Shown here one piece after another: positions 1-10,903 of a stretch of DNA of 64,000 nucleotides (positions within the stretch are counted from its first letter, which is position 1; every line of letters begins with the position of its first letter). Made by a program: the position numbers and the translations under genes. This stretch comes from PNAI01 sp035574295 (GTDB taxonomy: Bacteria; Pseudomonadota; Alphaproteobacteria; Rhizobiales; Xanthobacteraceae). Location of the stretch: the NCBI GenBank assembly GCA_035574295.1, contig DATLYX010000105.1, positions 1 through 64,000 on the forward strand, given 5' to 3'. Under the pieces are notes generated by a model, which saw only the letters and a program-made list of their open reading frames with translations, was not told where the DNA came from and did not search any database.

Positions 1-1
1 C

Positions 2-1702
2 CAGGCGGGGCTGCGCACGGCCTGCATCACCAAGGTCTTTCCGACCCGTTCGCACACGGTTTCCGCTCAGGGCGGGATCGCGGCCGCGCTCGGCAACATG
101 GGCGAGGACGACTGGCGCTGGCACATGTACGACACGGTCAAAGGCGCCGACTGGCTCGGCGACCAGGATGCGATCGAATACATGTGCCGGGAAGCGCCGG
201 CCGCGGTGTATGAGCTTGAACACTGGGGCATGCCGTTTTCGCGCCGCGAGGAGGACGGAAAGATCTATCAGCGCCCGTTCGGCGGCATGACGACGCACTT
301 CGGCAAGGGCACCGCGCAGCGGACATGCGCGGCGGCGGACCGTACCGGGCATGCCATGCTGCACACCATGTACGGCCAGGCGCTGCGGCACCAGGCGGAA
401 TTTTTCATCGAGTATTTCGCCATCGACCTGATCACGGACGACGAGGGCCGCTGCCGCGGGGTGGTGGCGCTGTGTCTGGAAGACGGCTCGATCCATCGCT
501 TCCGCGCGCAGATGACGATTCTCGCCACCGGCGGCTACGGACGGGCCTATTTCTCATGCACCTCTGCGCACACCTGCACCGGCGACGGCAATGCCATGGT
601 GCTGCGGGCGGGCTTGCCGCTGCAGGACATGGAATTCGTGCAGTTCCATCCCACCGGCATCTATGGCGCCGGCTGCCTGATCACGGAAGGGGCGCGCGGC
701 GAAGGCGCGTATCTCGTCAATTCCGAGGGCGAGCGTTTCATGGAACGCTACGCCCCATCGGCCAAAGATCTGGCGTCGCGCGACGTGGTCTCGCGCGCCA
801 TGACGATCGAAATTCGCGAAGGCCGGGGTGTGGGCAAGAACAAGGACCATATCTACCTGCACCTCGACCATCTCGACCCCGAGGTGCTGCAGGAGCGGCT
901 GCCCGGAATCTCGGAAAGCGCACGGATCTTCGCCGGGGTGGATGTGACGCGCGAGCCGATCCCGGTGCTGCCGACCGTGCACTACAACATGGGCGGCATT
1001 CCGACCAACTATCACGGGGAGGCCCTGACCAAGAAGAACGGCAATCCGGACGCCGTGGTGCCGGGCCTCATGGCGCTCGGCGAAGCAGCCTGCGTCTCCG
1101 TACACGGCGCCAACCGGCTCGGCTCCAATTCGCTGATCGACCTCGTGGTGTTCGGCCGGGCGGCGGCGCAGCGCTGCGCGGAAATCCTCACCCCGAACGA
1201 CAAGCAGCCCGAATTGCCCAAGGACGCGGCGGAGCGCGCACTTTCGCGGCTCGATCGATTCCGCAACGCATCGGGCGGCACGCCGACCGCGGAGCTGCGG
1301 CTGAGAATGCAAAAAGTCATGCAGAACAATTGCGCGGTGTTCCGCACCGGCGAGGTGCTGCAGGAGGGTCACAAGCTCATTCACGAAACGTTTTCCGGAA
1401 TAAACGACATCCGGGTGACCGATCGCTCGCTGATCTGGAACTCCGACCTGATCGAGACGCTGGAATTCGACAATCTTATCGCGCAGGCGGTGGTGACGAT
1501 GGATGCGGCGCTCAACCGCACCGAAAGCCGCGGCGCGCATGCGCGCGAGGATTATCCCGAGCGCGACGACAAGAATTGGATGAAGCACACGCTGACCTGG
1601 CTTGACGAACGCGGCACGGTGAAGATCGACTACCGGCCCGTGCACGCCTATACCCTGACCAACGACGTTGCCTATATAAAGCCGCAGGCCAGGGTCTATT
1701 GA
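2..1702 (+). CDS. sdhA: Succinate dehydrogenase flavoprotein subunit, 5' end missing
   Basis: Catalytic FAD subunit of complex II, oxidising succinate to fumarate at the inner face of the cytoplasmic membrane. The reading frame is open from base 2, and the first visible codons already encode the FAD-domain motif HTVSAQGG, so only the N-terminus with its dinucleotide-binding glycines lies outside the window. Further family landmarks are ATGGYGR, QFHPTGIYG, the ITEGARGEG segment, HYNMGG, and the C-terminal HGANRLGSNSL flavin contact. The C-terminus is complete and ends in an intact helical domain. A small secreted-protein gene and sdhB follow on the same strand, so this is the 3' half of an sdh operon whose membrane-anchor genes are presumably upstream. 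An ATG at 98 is internal and is not the real start. Confidence 0.97.
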   Translation, partial: QAGLRTACITKVFPTRSHTVSAQGGIAAALGNMGEDDWRWHMYDTVKGADWLGDQDAIEYMCREAPAAVYELEHWGMPFSRREEDGKIYQRPFGGMTTHFGKGTAQRTCAAADRTGHAMLHTMYGQALRHQAEFFIEYFAIDLITDDEGRCRGVVALCLEDGSIHRFRAQMTILATGGYGRAYFSCTSAHTCTGDGNAMVLRAGLPLQDMEFVQFHPTGIYGAGCLITEGARGEGAYLVNSEGERFMERYAPSAKDLASRDVVSRAMTIEIREGRGVGKNKDHIYLHLDHLDPEVLQERLPGISESARIFAGVDVTREPIPVLPTVHYNMGGIPTNYHGEALTKKNGNPDAVVPGLMALGEAACVSVHGANRLGSNSLIDLVVFGRAAAQRCAEILTPNDKQPELPKDAAERALSRLDRFRNASGGTPTAELRLRMQKVMQNNCAVFRTGEVLQEGHKLIHETFSGINDIRVTDRSLIWNSDLIETLEFDNLIAQAVVTMDAALNRTESRGAHAREDYPERDDKNWMKHTLTWLDERGTVKIDYRPVHAYTLTNDVAYIKPQARVY

Positions 1703-1741
1703 GCGCGGAAGCCGCGGCACGCCGGCAGAAAAGGATACGCC

Positions 1742-2056
1742 ATGGCTCGCATCGGCAACATCATCACGGCGGCCGCGTTGACGGCCGGCCTGGCGCCGGC
1801 TGCGACGGCCGCACCGGAGCATCTTGCGGCCATCGAACGCGAATGCGGCAGGCAGTTGGGCATGGCGGCGGAGGGCTGCCGATGCATGCGCGATCGCGCG
1901 GCGAAACTCAACGACGGCCAGCAGGCGTTCGTGGCCGCGGTGGTGCTGAAAGACAAACAGGCACAGGCGATGACGCGGCAGAAGCTCTCGGTTCAGGAGC
2001 TGACGGAAGCCGGCACGTTTCTGACCACGGCGTCATCGCAATGCTCCCAGCGATGA
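1742..2056 (+). CDS. Small secreted cysteine-containing protein inside the sdh operon
   Basis: A 104-residue protein I do not recognise. It has an N-terminal signal peptide, with a hydrophobic stretch at about residues 6-24 and probable cleavage near ATA-AP. The mature part is about 80 residues and mostly helical, with four cysteines (35, 46, 48, 101; the middle pair forms a CRC motif) that could make disulfides in the periplasm. It lies 39 bp after sdhA and 48 bp before sdhB, on the same strand, so it is probably co-transcribed with complex II. Its base composition matches the neighbours. Nothing shows whether it contributes to SDH assembly or simply sits in the operon; function unknown. Confidence 0.75.
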   Translation: MARIGNIITAAALTAGLAPAATAAPEHLAAIERECGRQLGMAAEGCRCMRDRAAKLNDGQQAFVAAVVLKDKQAQAMTRQKLSVQELTEAGTFLTTASSQCSQR

Positions 2057-2104
2057 GCACATCTCCGTCAATCCGCACGCAACATAGCGGCAAATAGGTC
2101 GGCA

Positions 2105-2884
2105 ATGGTCCAGATCAATCTCCCGCGGAATTCGAAAATCGTCGAAGGCAAGTCGTGGCCGCGACCGACCGGCGCGCGCAACATCAAACCGTTCCGAATC
2201 TACCGCTGGAACCCGGAGGACGGCGGCAACCCGCGGATTGACACCTATTTCGTCGATCGCGACGACTGCGCGCCGATGGTGCTGGACGCGCTGATCTGGA
2301 TCAAGAACAAGATCGACCCGACGCTGACCTTCCGTCGCTCCTGCCGCGAGGGCGTCTGCGGCTCCTGCGCGATGAACATCGACGGCGTGAACACGCTCGC
2401 GTGCACCAAAAGCATGGACGACGTGAAGGGTACGGTGCGGATCTACCCGCTGCCGCATCTGCACGTGGTCAAGGACCTCGTGCCGGACATGACGAATTTT
2501 TATGCGCAATACGCCTCGATCGAGCCGTGGCTGAAAACCAAAACACCGACGCCGGAAAAGGAATGGCGGCAAGGTCATGAGGACCGCCAGAAGCTCGACG
2601 GACTGTACGAGTGCATCCTGTGCGCCTGCTGCAGCACGTCGTGTCCGAGTTACTGGTGGAACTCGGACCGGTTTCTCGGCCCGGCGGCGCTGTTGCAGGC
2701 GAGCCGTTGGATCTCGGACAGCCGTGACGAGGCCACAGGCGAGCGGCTCGACAATCTGGAAGACCCGTTCCGGCTCTACCGTTGCCACACCATCATGAAC
2801 TGCGCCAAAGCCTGCCCCAAGGGACTCAACCCGGCCAAGGCCATCGCCGAGATCAAGCGCAAGATGGTGGAGCGGCAGATATAG
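2105..2884 (+). CDS. sdhB: Succinate dehydrogenase iron-sulfur subunit
   Basis: Electron-transfer subunit of complex II, passing electrons from the SdhA flavin through three iron-sulfur clusters to quinone. The 259-residue length is normal. The [2Fe-2S] ligands are in CREGVCGSC (Cys 80, 85, 88) with Cys 100 following. The [4Fe-4S] motif begins at Cys 170 (CILCACCSTSCP), and the later cysteine cluster (CHTIMNCAKACPKG) serves the [3Fe-4S] and remaining ligands. The start is the only good ATG, shortly after the small secreted-protein gene. argG converges from the other strand, with 23 bp between the two stop codons. Confidence 0.97.
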   Translation: MVQINLPRNSKIVEGKSWPRPTGARNIKPFRIYRWNPEDGGNPRIDTYFVDRDDCAPMVLDALIWIKNKIDPTLTFRRSCREGVCGSCAMNIDGVNTLACTKSMDDVKGTVRIYPLPHLHVVKDLVPDMTNFYAQYASIEPWLKTKTPTPEKEWRQGHEDRQKLDGLYECILCACCSTSCPSYWWNSDRFLGPAALLQASRWISDSRDEATGERLDNLEDPFRLYRCHTIMNCAKACPKGLNPAKAIAEIKRKMVERQI

Positions 2885-2907
2885 CGGAAATCCGCCAAGG
2901 CCGGGCA

Positions 2908-4143
<1,236 letters not shown>

Positions 4144-4361
4144 GGGCACGCCAATCTTGCGGGTCGCGGATTGGCGCGGACTATAGGCGGAAAGTCCCGC
4201 CACGCAAGGGCGGCCCAACGGTCGAGGGCGGATGAAGGGGCAATGCGGCGACTGGGATCGCCGTCAACCTCCGTTCGTTCTCCGCGCGGGAATGAGCGGA
4301 TACGAGTCGACCGAAGCGCTTTGCCGAGGCGGATGGCCACAAGAAGACGCCTCAAGCCGCA

Positions 4362-4856
4362 TCAAGCTGGTGTCGCGGTCGACAAGGAAGCTCGCGAGGG
4401 CGAAAACACCGGGCGCCAGAATCCGGCGCTCCAACCGGCGACGAGCCAATAGGCAAATCCGGCGACGATACCTGCACCTAGGATGATGGTGGGCTCGCTT
4501 GAGAGCGGATGGGGTCGGAACACGTCCTGCAGGGTGAGCCACCCGATCAGGCTCGCCAGGGCGCCATTGGCCGTGTGAAAAACCCAGGATCGCAGCGCGA
4601 AGGCTTCTGCGATCAGCGCCCCAAAAGTGGCGGGCAGCAGCATGCCCACGACCCCGAACGACAAGGCCATGGCCGCCCGCGGCCCGACGTAAAATATTGC
4701 GAAGAGCAGATTGTCGGGCGCTTCGGGGTCGGAGGCCACGATCCTGACGAACTCGCTCCAATGGGCAAAACAGACCACGAAAACGGCCGCCGCGACCGCG
4801 AAAGCGCCGCCGAGCGGCACGAGAAGAAAGCGCAGGAGCAGCCGGAGCAGGATCAT
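4362..4856 (-). CDS. Hypothetical integral membrane protein coupled to rlmN
   Basis: A 164-residue protein with about four hydrophobic segments (approximately residues 5-30, 50-72, 75-110 and 123-145), so probably a small inner-membrane protein. I do not recognise a family. Its ATG overlaps the rlmN stop codon by four bases (ATGA), which implies translational coupling. No catalytic motif is visible. The C-terminus is a short polar tail. Presence is well supported by the overlap and the clear membrane pattern; function is not. Confidence 0.75.
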   Translation of the reverse strand: MILLRLLLRFLLVPLGGAFAVAAAVFVVCFAHWSEFVRIVASDPEAPDNLLFAIFYVGPRAAMALSFGVVGMLLPATFGALIAEAFALRSWVFHTANGALASLIGWLTLQDVFRPHPLSSEPTIILGAGIVAGFAYWLVAGWSAGFWRPVFSPSRASLSTATPA

Positions 4857-6085
4857 TCCGTCATCGCCATGGCGCGAAGCGCCAGCCGTTCGCGGGCGGA
4901 CAATTTTTCCGTCGCGCTCTTGAGCTGGCCACAGGCGGCGAGAATATCGCGACCGCGCGGGGTGCGCACCGGCGAGGCATAACCGGCGTTGAAGATGATC
5001 TCAGAAAATTTCTCGATCTGATCCCAGTCCGAGCATTCATATCTGGTGCCGGGCCAGGGATTGAAGGGAATGAGGTTGATCTTGGCCGGAATGCCGGCGA
5101 GCAGGCGCACCAGCGCCTTGGCGTCGGCGGCGGAGTCGTTGATGCCCTTGAGCATCACGTATTCGAAGGTGATGCGTCGGGCATTGGACAGGCCGGGATA
5201 GTTGCGGCAGGCCTCAAGCACCTGCTCGATGGGATATTTGCGGTTGAGCGGTACGAGCTCGTTGCGCAGATCGTTGCGCGCGGCGTGCAGCGACACCGCG
5301 AGCATGGTACCGATCTCGGCGCCGGCGCGCGGGATCATCGGGGCCACGCCGGAGGTGGAGAGCGTGATGCGGCGCTTGGAGATCGACAGCCCGTCGCCGT
5401 CGGAGACGATCAGCAACGCATCGCGCACCGCCTCGAAATTGTACAGCGGCTCGCCCATGCCCATCATGACGATGTTGGTGATCAGGCGATCGCCTTCGGT
5501 GGGGAGTCCGGGATCCTTGGCACGCTCGGCGCCGGGCCAGTCGCCCAGGCGGTCGCGCGCCAGCATCACTTGGCCGACGATCTCTCCGGCGGTGAGGTTG
5601 CGCACGAATCGCTGCGTGCCGGTATGGCAGAAGGTGCAGTTGAGGGTGCAGCCGACCTGACTCGACAGGCACAGCGTGCCGCGGTCGGTTTCGGGGATGT
5701 AGACGCACTCGACTTCGTGCGGCAGCGCCGGCGCATCGCCCGGCAGGCGCAGCAGCCACTTGCGGGTGCCGTCGACGGAAATCTGCTCGGCGACGATTTC
5801 GGGACGCGCCAGCGTGAAACGGGCGGCGAGCGCTGTGCGCAAATCCTTCGACACGCTGGTCATCTGCTCGAATGCGGTGGCGCCGCGCACGTAGATCCAA
5901 TGCCAGAGCTGCTGCACGCGCATCCGTTGCTGGGCGGGCGGCACGCCGATGCCCGCCAGGGCATCGGCGAGCGCGGCGCGCGAGAAACCCACGAGCGAGG
6001 GTTTTTCCGGCGCGACGTAGCGCGCAAGCGCCTGTTTTTCGATGTCGCCGCCGACGGGGCGGCCGGTGTCAAGCAACGTGGTCAT
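4853..6085 (-). CDS. rlmN: 23S rRNA (adenine-2503-C2)/tRNA methyltransferase, radical SAM
   Basis: Radical SAM enzyme that methylates C2 of A2503 in 23S rRNA and A37 of some tRNAs. The radical SAM cluster motif is CTLNCTFC, in the middle third of the protein. Other family features are the N-terminal helical domain with QLWHWIYVRG, the GMGEPLYN segment, and the C-terminal Cys in ILAACGQ that forms the methyl-transfer intermediate. Length of 410 residues is typical. The downstream membrane-protein gene overlaps its stop by 4 bp. A CTATC/GATAG inverted repeat at 6141-6153 lies about 56 bp upstream of the start and contains a TATGAT that could be a -10 element. Confidence 0.96.
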   Translation of the reverse strand: MTTLLDTGRPVGGDIEKQALARYVAPEKPSLVGFSRAALADALAGIGVPPAQQRMRVQQLWHWIYVRGATAFEQMTSVSKDLRTALAARFTLARPEIVAEQISVDGTRKWLLRLPGDAPALPHEVECVYIPETDRGTLCLSSQVGCTLNCTFCHTGTQRFVRNLTAGEIVGQVMLARDRLGDWPGAERAKDPGLPTEGDRLITNIVMMGMGEPLYNFEAVRDALLIVSDGDGLSISKRRITLSTSGVAPMIPRAGAEIGTMLAVSLHAARNDLRNELVPLNRKYPIEQVLEACRNYPGLSNARRITFEYVMLKGINDSAADAKALVRLLAGIPAKINLIPFNPWPGTRYECSDWDQIEKFSEIIFNAGYASPVRTPRGRDILAACGQLKSATEKLSARERLALRAMAMTE

Positions 6086-6204
6086 AAAGCGTGGTTATGG
6101 AACGTGGTCATGGATCGCCGGGTTCCGACGCAACCTCATGCTATCATAGATAGTCGTGGCGGTTCACCGTTGCATCGGTGACCGTAACGGAAATCCGGGC
6201 GGCT

Positions 6205-6903
6205 TCACTTGCACTCGCGCGCGATGCGGTTGAGCGCTTGCGCCAATCCCTTCATGGAATACACGTCGGTGCTTTGCAAACCGCGGTCGGTGGTGCCTTT
6301 GACCACCAGCTCGCCGCCCTTGCGCATGGCTTCAAGCAGCTTGGCCTCGTCGGCGGCGTTCTTCGTCCAGGCGCCGTCCTGATTGGTCAGCATGGCATAG
6401 GTTTTCCCGCCGATGGTTGCGGTGGCGTCGGATTTCGACCTGAACGGCGCGCTGGCGATGACCGAAATCTCCTCCTTCACCTTCTCGTGCGGGCGCGAGG
6501 CGATGAACAGGTAGGCCGGCTTTCGTCCGCGGTTCGTGCTGGCGCCGTTCGGCCGCGCGGCGGCAAAGCAAATCTTTCGGCCGTCGGGGGCGGCCCAATA
6601 AGCGCCCCAATTGTCATACTGCCCGAGCAATACGGGCTGGGAGGTGTGCGGCACGGTGGCGCTTGCAGATGCCGAGGTTTCCGGGGATGTCGGCTTCTGC
6701 GCCGGTTTGGCGGCGGGCTGATCCTTCTGTTTCGACGTGGATGCCGGCGCCGGTTTGGCGGGCTGCTGTTTGGTCTGCGCGGGGGAGGCGCTGGCTCCGG
6801 GCTTCTGCTGCCCGGTCCGCGTCTGCGCGTATGCCGCCGGCGGGGCGAGCACTAGCGCCACGGCGAGCGTCAGAAGCAACGGCAATGTTCTTCTCGCGTT
6901 CAT
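6205..6903 (-). CDS. Invasion-associated locus B (IalB) family secreted protein
   Basis: A 232-residue exported protein. The signal peptide ends near AYAQ (about residue 27). A low-complexity Ala/Pro/Lys/Gln/Ser linker of about 60 residues follows, then an IalB-family domain recognised by DNWGAYWA, KICFA, NRGRKPAYLFI, SRPHEKVK and a C-terminal GLAQALNRIARECK. IalB proteins are common in Hyphomicrobiales; in Bartonella a member contributes to erythrocyte invasion, but in free-living relatives the role is unknown. The start is the ATG that opens the signal peptide (6903) rather than the longer frame to 6987. It stands alone, in the same orientation as the pterin dehydratase gene upstream. Confidence 0.88.
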   Translation of the reverse strand: MNARRTLPLLLTLAVALVLAPPAAYAQTRTGQQKPGASASPAQTKQQPAKPAPASTSKQKDQPAAKPAQKPTSPETSASASATVPHTSQPVLLGQYDNWGAYWAAPDGRKICFAAARPNGASTNRGRKPAYLFIASRPHEKVKEEISVIASAPFRSKSDATATIGGKTYAMLTNQDGAWTKNAADEAKLLEAMRKGGELVVKGTTDRGLQSTDVYSMKGLAQALNRIARECK

Positions 6904-7078
6904 CAAACCCCGTGCGTCTGGAATGGCGCCATTACACGCAAACAGAGCGCAACAATTGGTAAACTTGGCAAGATGGCCGCGCAACAAAAAAGCCGCACCC
7001 CAGCACCGATCAGAGCCAAATTATTTTGCCAGAATTGTGACTTGCGGTTTCCGGTTCGTGCGCATGCGACCATTGGTC

Positions 7079-7384
7079 TTAAACGCCCCGCGCGGCGCTG
7101 GCCAAGCGGTCCATGGTCTCGGCGAGCCGGATGTCGAGCTCGGTGACGCCGCCGGCATCGTGGGTGGCAAGGGTGACCTCGACGGTCTTGTACACGTTGA
7201 ACCATTCCGGATGATGATCGAGCTTCTCGGCCACGAGCGCGGCGCGGGTCATGAAGCCAAAGGCGGCGTTGAAATCCTCAAAGACAAATTTTTTGGTGAT
7301 GGCGTCGCGGCCAGGAACTTCGCTCCAGCCCTTGAGCTTGCCGAGCGCGGCCGCACGCGCGGCGCCGGTGAGTTTTTGGCGCAT
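7079..7384 (-). CDS. phhB: 4a-hydroxytetrahydrobiopterin dehydratase
   Basis: Pterin-4a-carbinolamine dehydratase, which dehydrates the carbinolamine formed by aromatic amino acid hydroxylases and so recycles the pterin cofactor. Family motif is DHHPEW followed by YKTVEVTLATHD. The chosen ATG at 7384 gives 101 residues, the normal size, and has a strong AGGAGG ribosome site just upstream; the frame extends to 7600 but that part is unrelated sequence. No aromatic amino acid hydroxylase gene is adjacent. The symbol follows common usage for this family. Confidence 0.93.
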   Translation of the reverse strand: MRQKLTGAARAAALGKLKGWSEVPGRDAITKKFVFEDFNAAFGFMTRAALVAEKLDHHPEWFNVYKTVEVTLATHDAGGVTELDIRLAETMDRLASAARGV

Positions 7385-7550
7385 CACAAAGCCTCCTGGT
7401 CCCGGAACGTTTGCCGCCGAGCTTAGTCCATGGCGGCGGCACACGCCAACGCCGACCGGCCGATCTGCCGTCGCATGAGCGGCTCGCAAAAGGTACGCTC
7501 TGATACTATCTAATTGCCCGGAATGCCTTTCCTGGACGTCGAGGTTCTTC

Positions 7551-8666
7551 ATGCGCTGGTCTTTCAACATCGGCTCGATCGCGGGTACTGCGATTCGCAT
7601 TCACGTCACGTTCGTCCTGTTCCTGGCCTGGATTTTCGTGGCCAGTTACGCCTCGGGCGGCGCGCAGGCGGCGTGGTTCGGCCTGATCTTCCTTGTACTG
7701 TTGTTCACCTGCGTGCTGGCGCATGAATTCGGACACATCTTCACCGCCCGCGCGTTCGGGGTGCAAACCCCGGACGTCACCCTGTTACCGATCGGCGGAG
7801 TGGCGCGGCTCGAGCGCATCCCGGAGAAGCCGAGCGAGGAATTCTTGATCGCGGTGGCCGGACCGCTGGTCAACGTGGCGATCGCATTCGCGCTGGTCGT
7901 CTTCGCCGGCGCGAAACTGGACACCGGAGACCTGTACGCGGTGGAGAACACGAGCCGCTCCATGATCGACCGGCTGGCGGTGGTGAACCTGTTCCTTGCC
8001 GTGTTCAACATGATCCCGGCATTTCCCATGGACGGCGGCCGCGTGCTGCGCGCCCTGTTGGGGATCCGGCTTGGGTTTGTGCGCGCGACGGAAATCGCCG
8101 CGACGGTCGGGCAGGCGTTCGCGTTCGTCCTCGGTTTCGCGGGGCTGTTCTTCAATCCGCTGCTGATCTTCATCGCCATCTTCGTGTATCTCGCGGCGGC
8201 AGGAGAGGCGCAGCTTGTGGCGCTGCGCGCCATGTCGCGCGGCGTGCCGGTCGGAGCGGCGATGATGACGCAGCTTGCGCGATTGTCGCCGCACGCGCAT
8301 ATCGACGAGGCGATCGAGACGCTGTTGCGCACCAGCCAGAGCGAATTTCCGGTGGTCGACGACTCGGGACGGCCGCTCGGGTTGCTCGGGCGCGGCGACC
8401 TGATCCGCGCGCTCAAGACACTCGGCCCCGAGGCGCTGGTCTCCGAGGTCATGAGTACCAACATGCCGGCCATCAGCCATCGGAGCTGCCTCGAAGACGC
8501 ATTCCGCATCCTGCAAGAGAAGTCATCACCCGCGGTCGGCGTCGTGGATGCCAGCGGCCGGCTGGTCGGGCTCGTCACCACGGAAACCGTCGGCGAAATG
8601 CTGATGGTGAACGAGGCGATGCCCGGCTACCGGTTCGGTCCGTGGAGCCGGCCGGCCGGAGCCTGA
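7551..8666 (+). CDS. M50-family site-2 protease with tandem CBS domains
   Basis: Intramembrane zinc metalloprotease of the S2P/SpoIVFB type. The N-terminal half is membrane-embedded, with the zinc motif HEFGH at residues 58-62 in a hydrophobic helix and the third ligand region NMIPAFPMDGGR further on. The C-terminal third (about residues 235-350) carries two CBS repeats (SEFPVVDDSGRPLGLL and AVGVVDASGRLVGLV), which normally sense adenine nucleotides. At 371 residues it matches the CBS-containing subgroup. No anti-sigma-factor substrate is encoded nearby, so its target is unknown. It stands alone in front of typA, on the same strand. Confidence 0.9.
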   Translation: MRWSFNIGSIAGTAIRIHVTFVLFLAWIFVASYASGGAQAAWFGLIFLVLLFTCVLAHEFGHIFTARAFGVQTPDVTLLPIGGVARLERIPEKPSEEFLIAVAGPLVNVAIAFALVVFAGAKLDTGDLYAVENTSRSMIDRLAVVNLFLAVFNMIPAFPMDGGRVLRALLGIRLGFVRATEIAATVGQAFAFVLGFAGLFFNPLLIFIAIFVYLAAAGEAQLVALRAMSRGVPVGAAMMTQLARLSPHAHIDEAIETLLRTSQSEFPVVDDSGRPLGLLGRGDLIRALKTLGPEALVSEVMSTNMPAISHRSCLEDAFRILQEKSSPAVGVVDASGRLVGLVTTETVGEMLMVNEAMPGYRFGPWSRPAGA

Positions 8667-8787
8667 ACGACGCGGCTGCGGCGTTCGGTCGGCCGCGACG
8701 CGCGGTTGCCATTCGACCCGCCGCAACTATATTGGCGGCCGCATCTCGCGGGCCGGGGAAGGCCCGCGTCGGCTTTTCGGTCACTGC

Positions 8788-10614
8788 ATGAACCTGCGCA
8801 ACATCGCTATCATCGCCCATGTCGATCACGGCAAGACCACGCTGGTCGACCGGCTGCTGCAGCAATCCGGCGCGGTGCGCGAGAATCAACGCGTGCAGGA
8901 GCGGGCGCTCGATTCCAACGAGCTCGAACGCGAGCGCGGCATCACCATCCTCGCCAAGGTCACCTCTATCGTGTGGCAGGACACGCGCATCAACATCGTC
9001 GACACCCCTGGCCATGCCGATTTCGGCGGCGAGGTGGAGCGCATCCTCAACATGGTGGACGGCGCGCTGGTGCTGGTCGACGCCGCCGAGGGGCCGCTGC
9101 CGCAGACGAAATTCGTGGTATCGAAGGCGCTGAAGATGGGGCTCAGGCCCATCGTGGTGATCAACAAGGTGGACCGCGCCGACGCGCGGCCGTATGAGGT
9201 CGTCAACGAGGTGTTCGACCTATTCGCCGCGCTCGACGCTACCGACGAGCAGCTCGATTTTCCTATCCTCTACGGCTCGGCCAAGCACGGCTGGATGGCG
9301 GCCAGCCCGGACGGTCCGCCGGATGCGGGCATGCGGCCGCTGTTCGAATTGATCCTGCGCCACGTGCCGCCGCCCACGGTGGAGGAGGGTCCGTTCCGGC
9401 TGCTCGGCACTATCTTGGAGGCCAATCCTTATCTCGGCCGCATCGTCACCGGCCGGATCACGTCGGGCGCGGTGCGGCCGAACCAGATCGTCAAGGTGCT
9501 GGATCGCGAGGGCCGCCTGGTCGAAGAGGACCGGGTGACCAAAGTGCTGGCGTTTCGCGGACTGGAACGCACGGCGATCGAGGAGGGCCTGGCCGGCGAC
9601 ATCGTGGCGATCGCCGGACTCTCGCTGGCCACCGTCTCCCACACCATCTGTGCGCCGGAGGTGGAGCGGCCGCTGCCCGCGCAGCCGATCGATCCGCCCA
9701 CCCTCGCCATGACGTTCCGGATCAACGACTCGCCCCTCGCCGGAACGGAAGGCGACAAGGTGCAGAGCCGCGTGATCCGCGAACGGCTGCTGCGCGAAGC
9801 GGAAGGCAATGTGGCGCTGCGGGTGACCGAGTCGGCCGAGAAGGACGCCATGGAGGTGGCCGGCCGCGGCGAGCTGCAGCTTGGCATCCTGATCGAGACC
9901 ATGCGGCGCGAGGGCTTCGAACTGTCGGTGTCGCGGCCGCGGGTGCTGTTCAAACGCGGGGAGAACGGCGATCTGCTGGAGCCGATCGAGGAAGTGGTGA
10001 TCGATGTCGACGAGCAGTTCACCGGCGTGGTGGTGCAAAAACTCGCCGAACGCAAGGGCGAGATGCTGGAAATGCGCCCCTCGGGCGGCGACCGCGTGCG
10101 GCTGATCTTCCGCGCGCCCACGCGCGGCTTGATCGGATACCAAGGCGAGCTGCTCACCGACACGCGCGGCACCGCGGTGATGAACCGCCTGTTTCACGGT
10201 TATGCGCCGCACAAGGGCGAGATCGAAGGCCGGCGCAACGGCGTGCTGATCGCGAGCGAGGCGGGAGAGGCGGTCGCCTATGCGCTGTGGAACCTGGAAG
10301 CGCGCGGCCCGATGATGATCGAGCCGGGCTGCAAGGTCTATCCGGGCATGATCGTGGGCGAGCACACGCGCGGCAACGACCTCGTAGTGAACGTGCTCAA
10401 GGGCAAGAAGCTGACCAACATCCGCACGCACGCCCATGACGACATGATCCGGCTCACGCCACCGATGCGCATGACGCTGGAAAAGGCGCTCGCCTATATC
10501 AACGACGACGAATTGGTGGAGGTGACGCCGAAATCGATTCGGCTGCGCAAAAAGCAGCTTGATCCCAACGAACGACGGAAGGAAGAACGGCGCAAGGAGA
10601 CCGAGCAGGTGTAG
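8788..10614 (+). CDS. typA: Translational GTPase TypA/BipA
   Basis: Ribosome-associated GTPase involved in 50S assembly and stress or cold adaptation. The N-terminal G domain has the P-loop AHVDHGKT (about residues 10-17), switch region RERGITI, DTPGHADF and NKVD. EF-G-like domains and the TypA-specific C-terminal domain (RTHAHDDMIRLTPP) follow. The 608-residue length is typical. Start codon and reading frame are unambiguous. The gene is probably monocistronic, with 121 bp upstream and 289 bp downstream free of genes. Confidence 0.97.
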   Translation: MNLRNIAIIAHVDHGKTTLVDRLLQQSGAVRENQRVQERALDSNELERERGITILAKVTSIVWQDTRINIVDTPGHADFGGEVERILNMVDGALVLVDAAEGPLPQTKFVVSKALKMGLRPIVVINKVDRADARPYEVVNEVFDLFAALDATDEQLDFPILYGSAKHGWMAASPDGPPDAGMRPLFELILRHVPPPTVEEGPFRLLGTILEANPYLGRIVTGRITSGAVRPNQIVKVLDREGRLVEEDRVTKVLAFRGLERTAIEEGLAGDIVAIAGLSLATVSHTICAPEVERPLPAQPIDPPTLAMTFRINDSPLAGTEGDKVQSRVIRERLLREAEGNVALRVTESAEKDAMEVAGRGELQLGILIETMRREGFELSVSRPRVLFKRGENGDLLEPIEEVVIDVDEQFTGVVVQKLAERKGEMLEMRPSGGDRVRLIFRAPTRGLIGYQGELLTDTRGTAVMNRLFHGYAPHKGEIEGRRNGVLIASEAGEAVAYALWNLEARGPMMIEPGCKVYPGMIVGEHTRGNDLVVNVLKGKKLTNIRTHAHDDMIRLTPPMRMTLEKALAYINDDELVEVTPKSIRLRKKQLDPNERRKEERRKETEQV

Positions 10615-10903
10615 CGGCGAGCCGCCGGCGCGGACGCCGATTTCACCCAATCGAAAGTTGCATCGTGCAATGCGCCGTCCGCCGGAAAACGGGCCCTCGA
10701 CGGCGCCCCGCACCGGCAAATTTTCGTAACTTTTTCGCGCAGCGTGGCGGCGGCGCCACACATCGTTTGAGGGCCGATCCATCGCTCGTTTTGCGATTTT
10801 TGCCCGCTCACATCGCAAACGGCGGCGTTTTGCCGTCCACACCGTTAACTTTTGAATCCGCGACACACTTGAAGGCGGACGAAGTGCTTGCTTTGATTGA
10901 AGT

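Noticed and set aside
554..1822. Long minus-strand open frame opposite sdhA
   Set aside because: High-GC shadow frame: it lies wholly antisense to a clear flavoprotein gene and its composition is Arg/His/Ala-rich without motifs.
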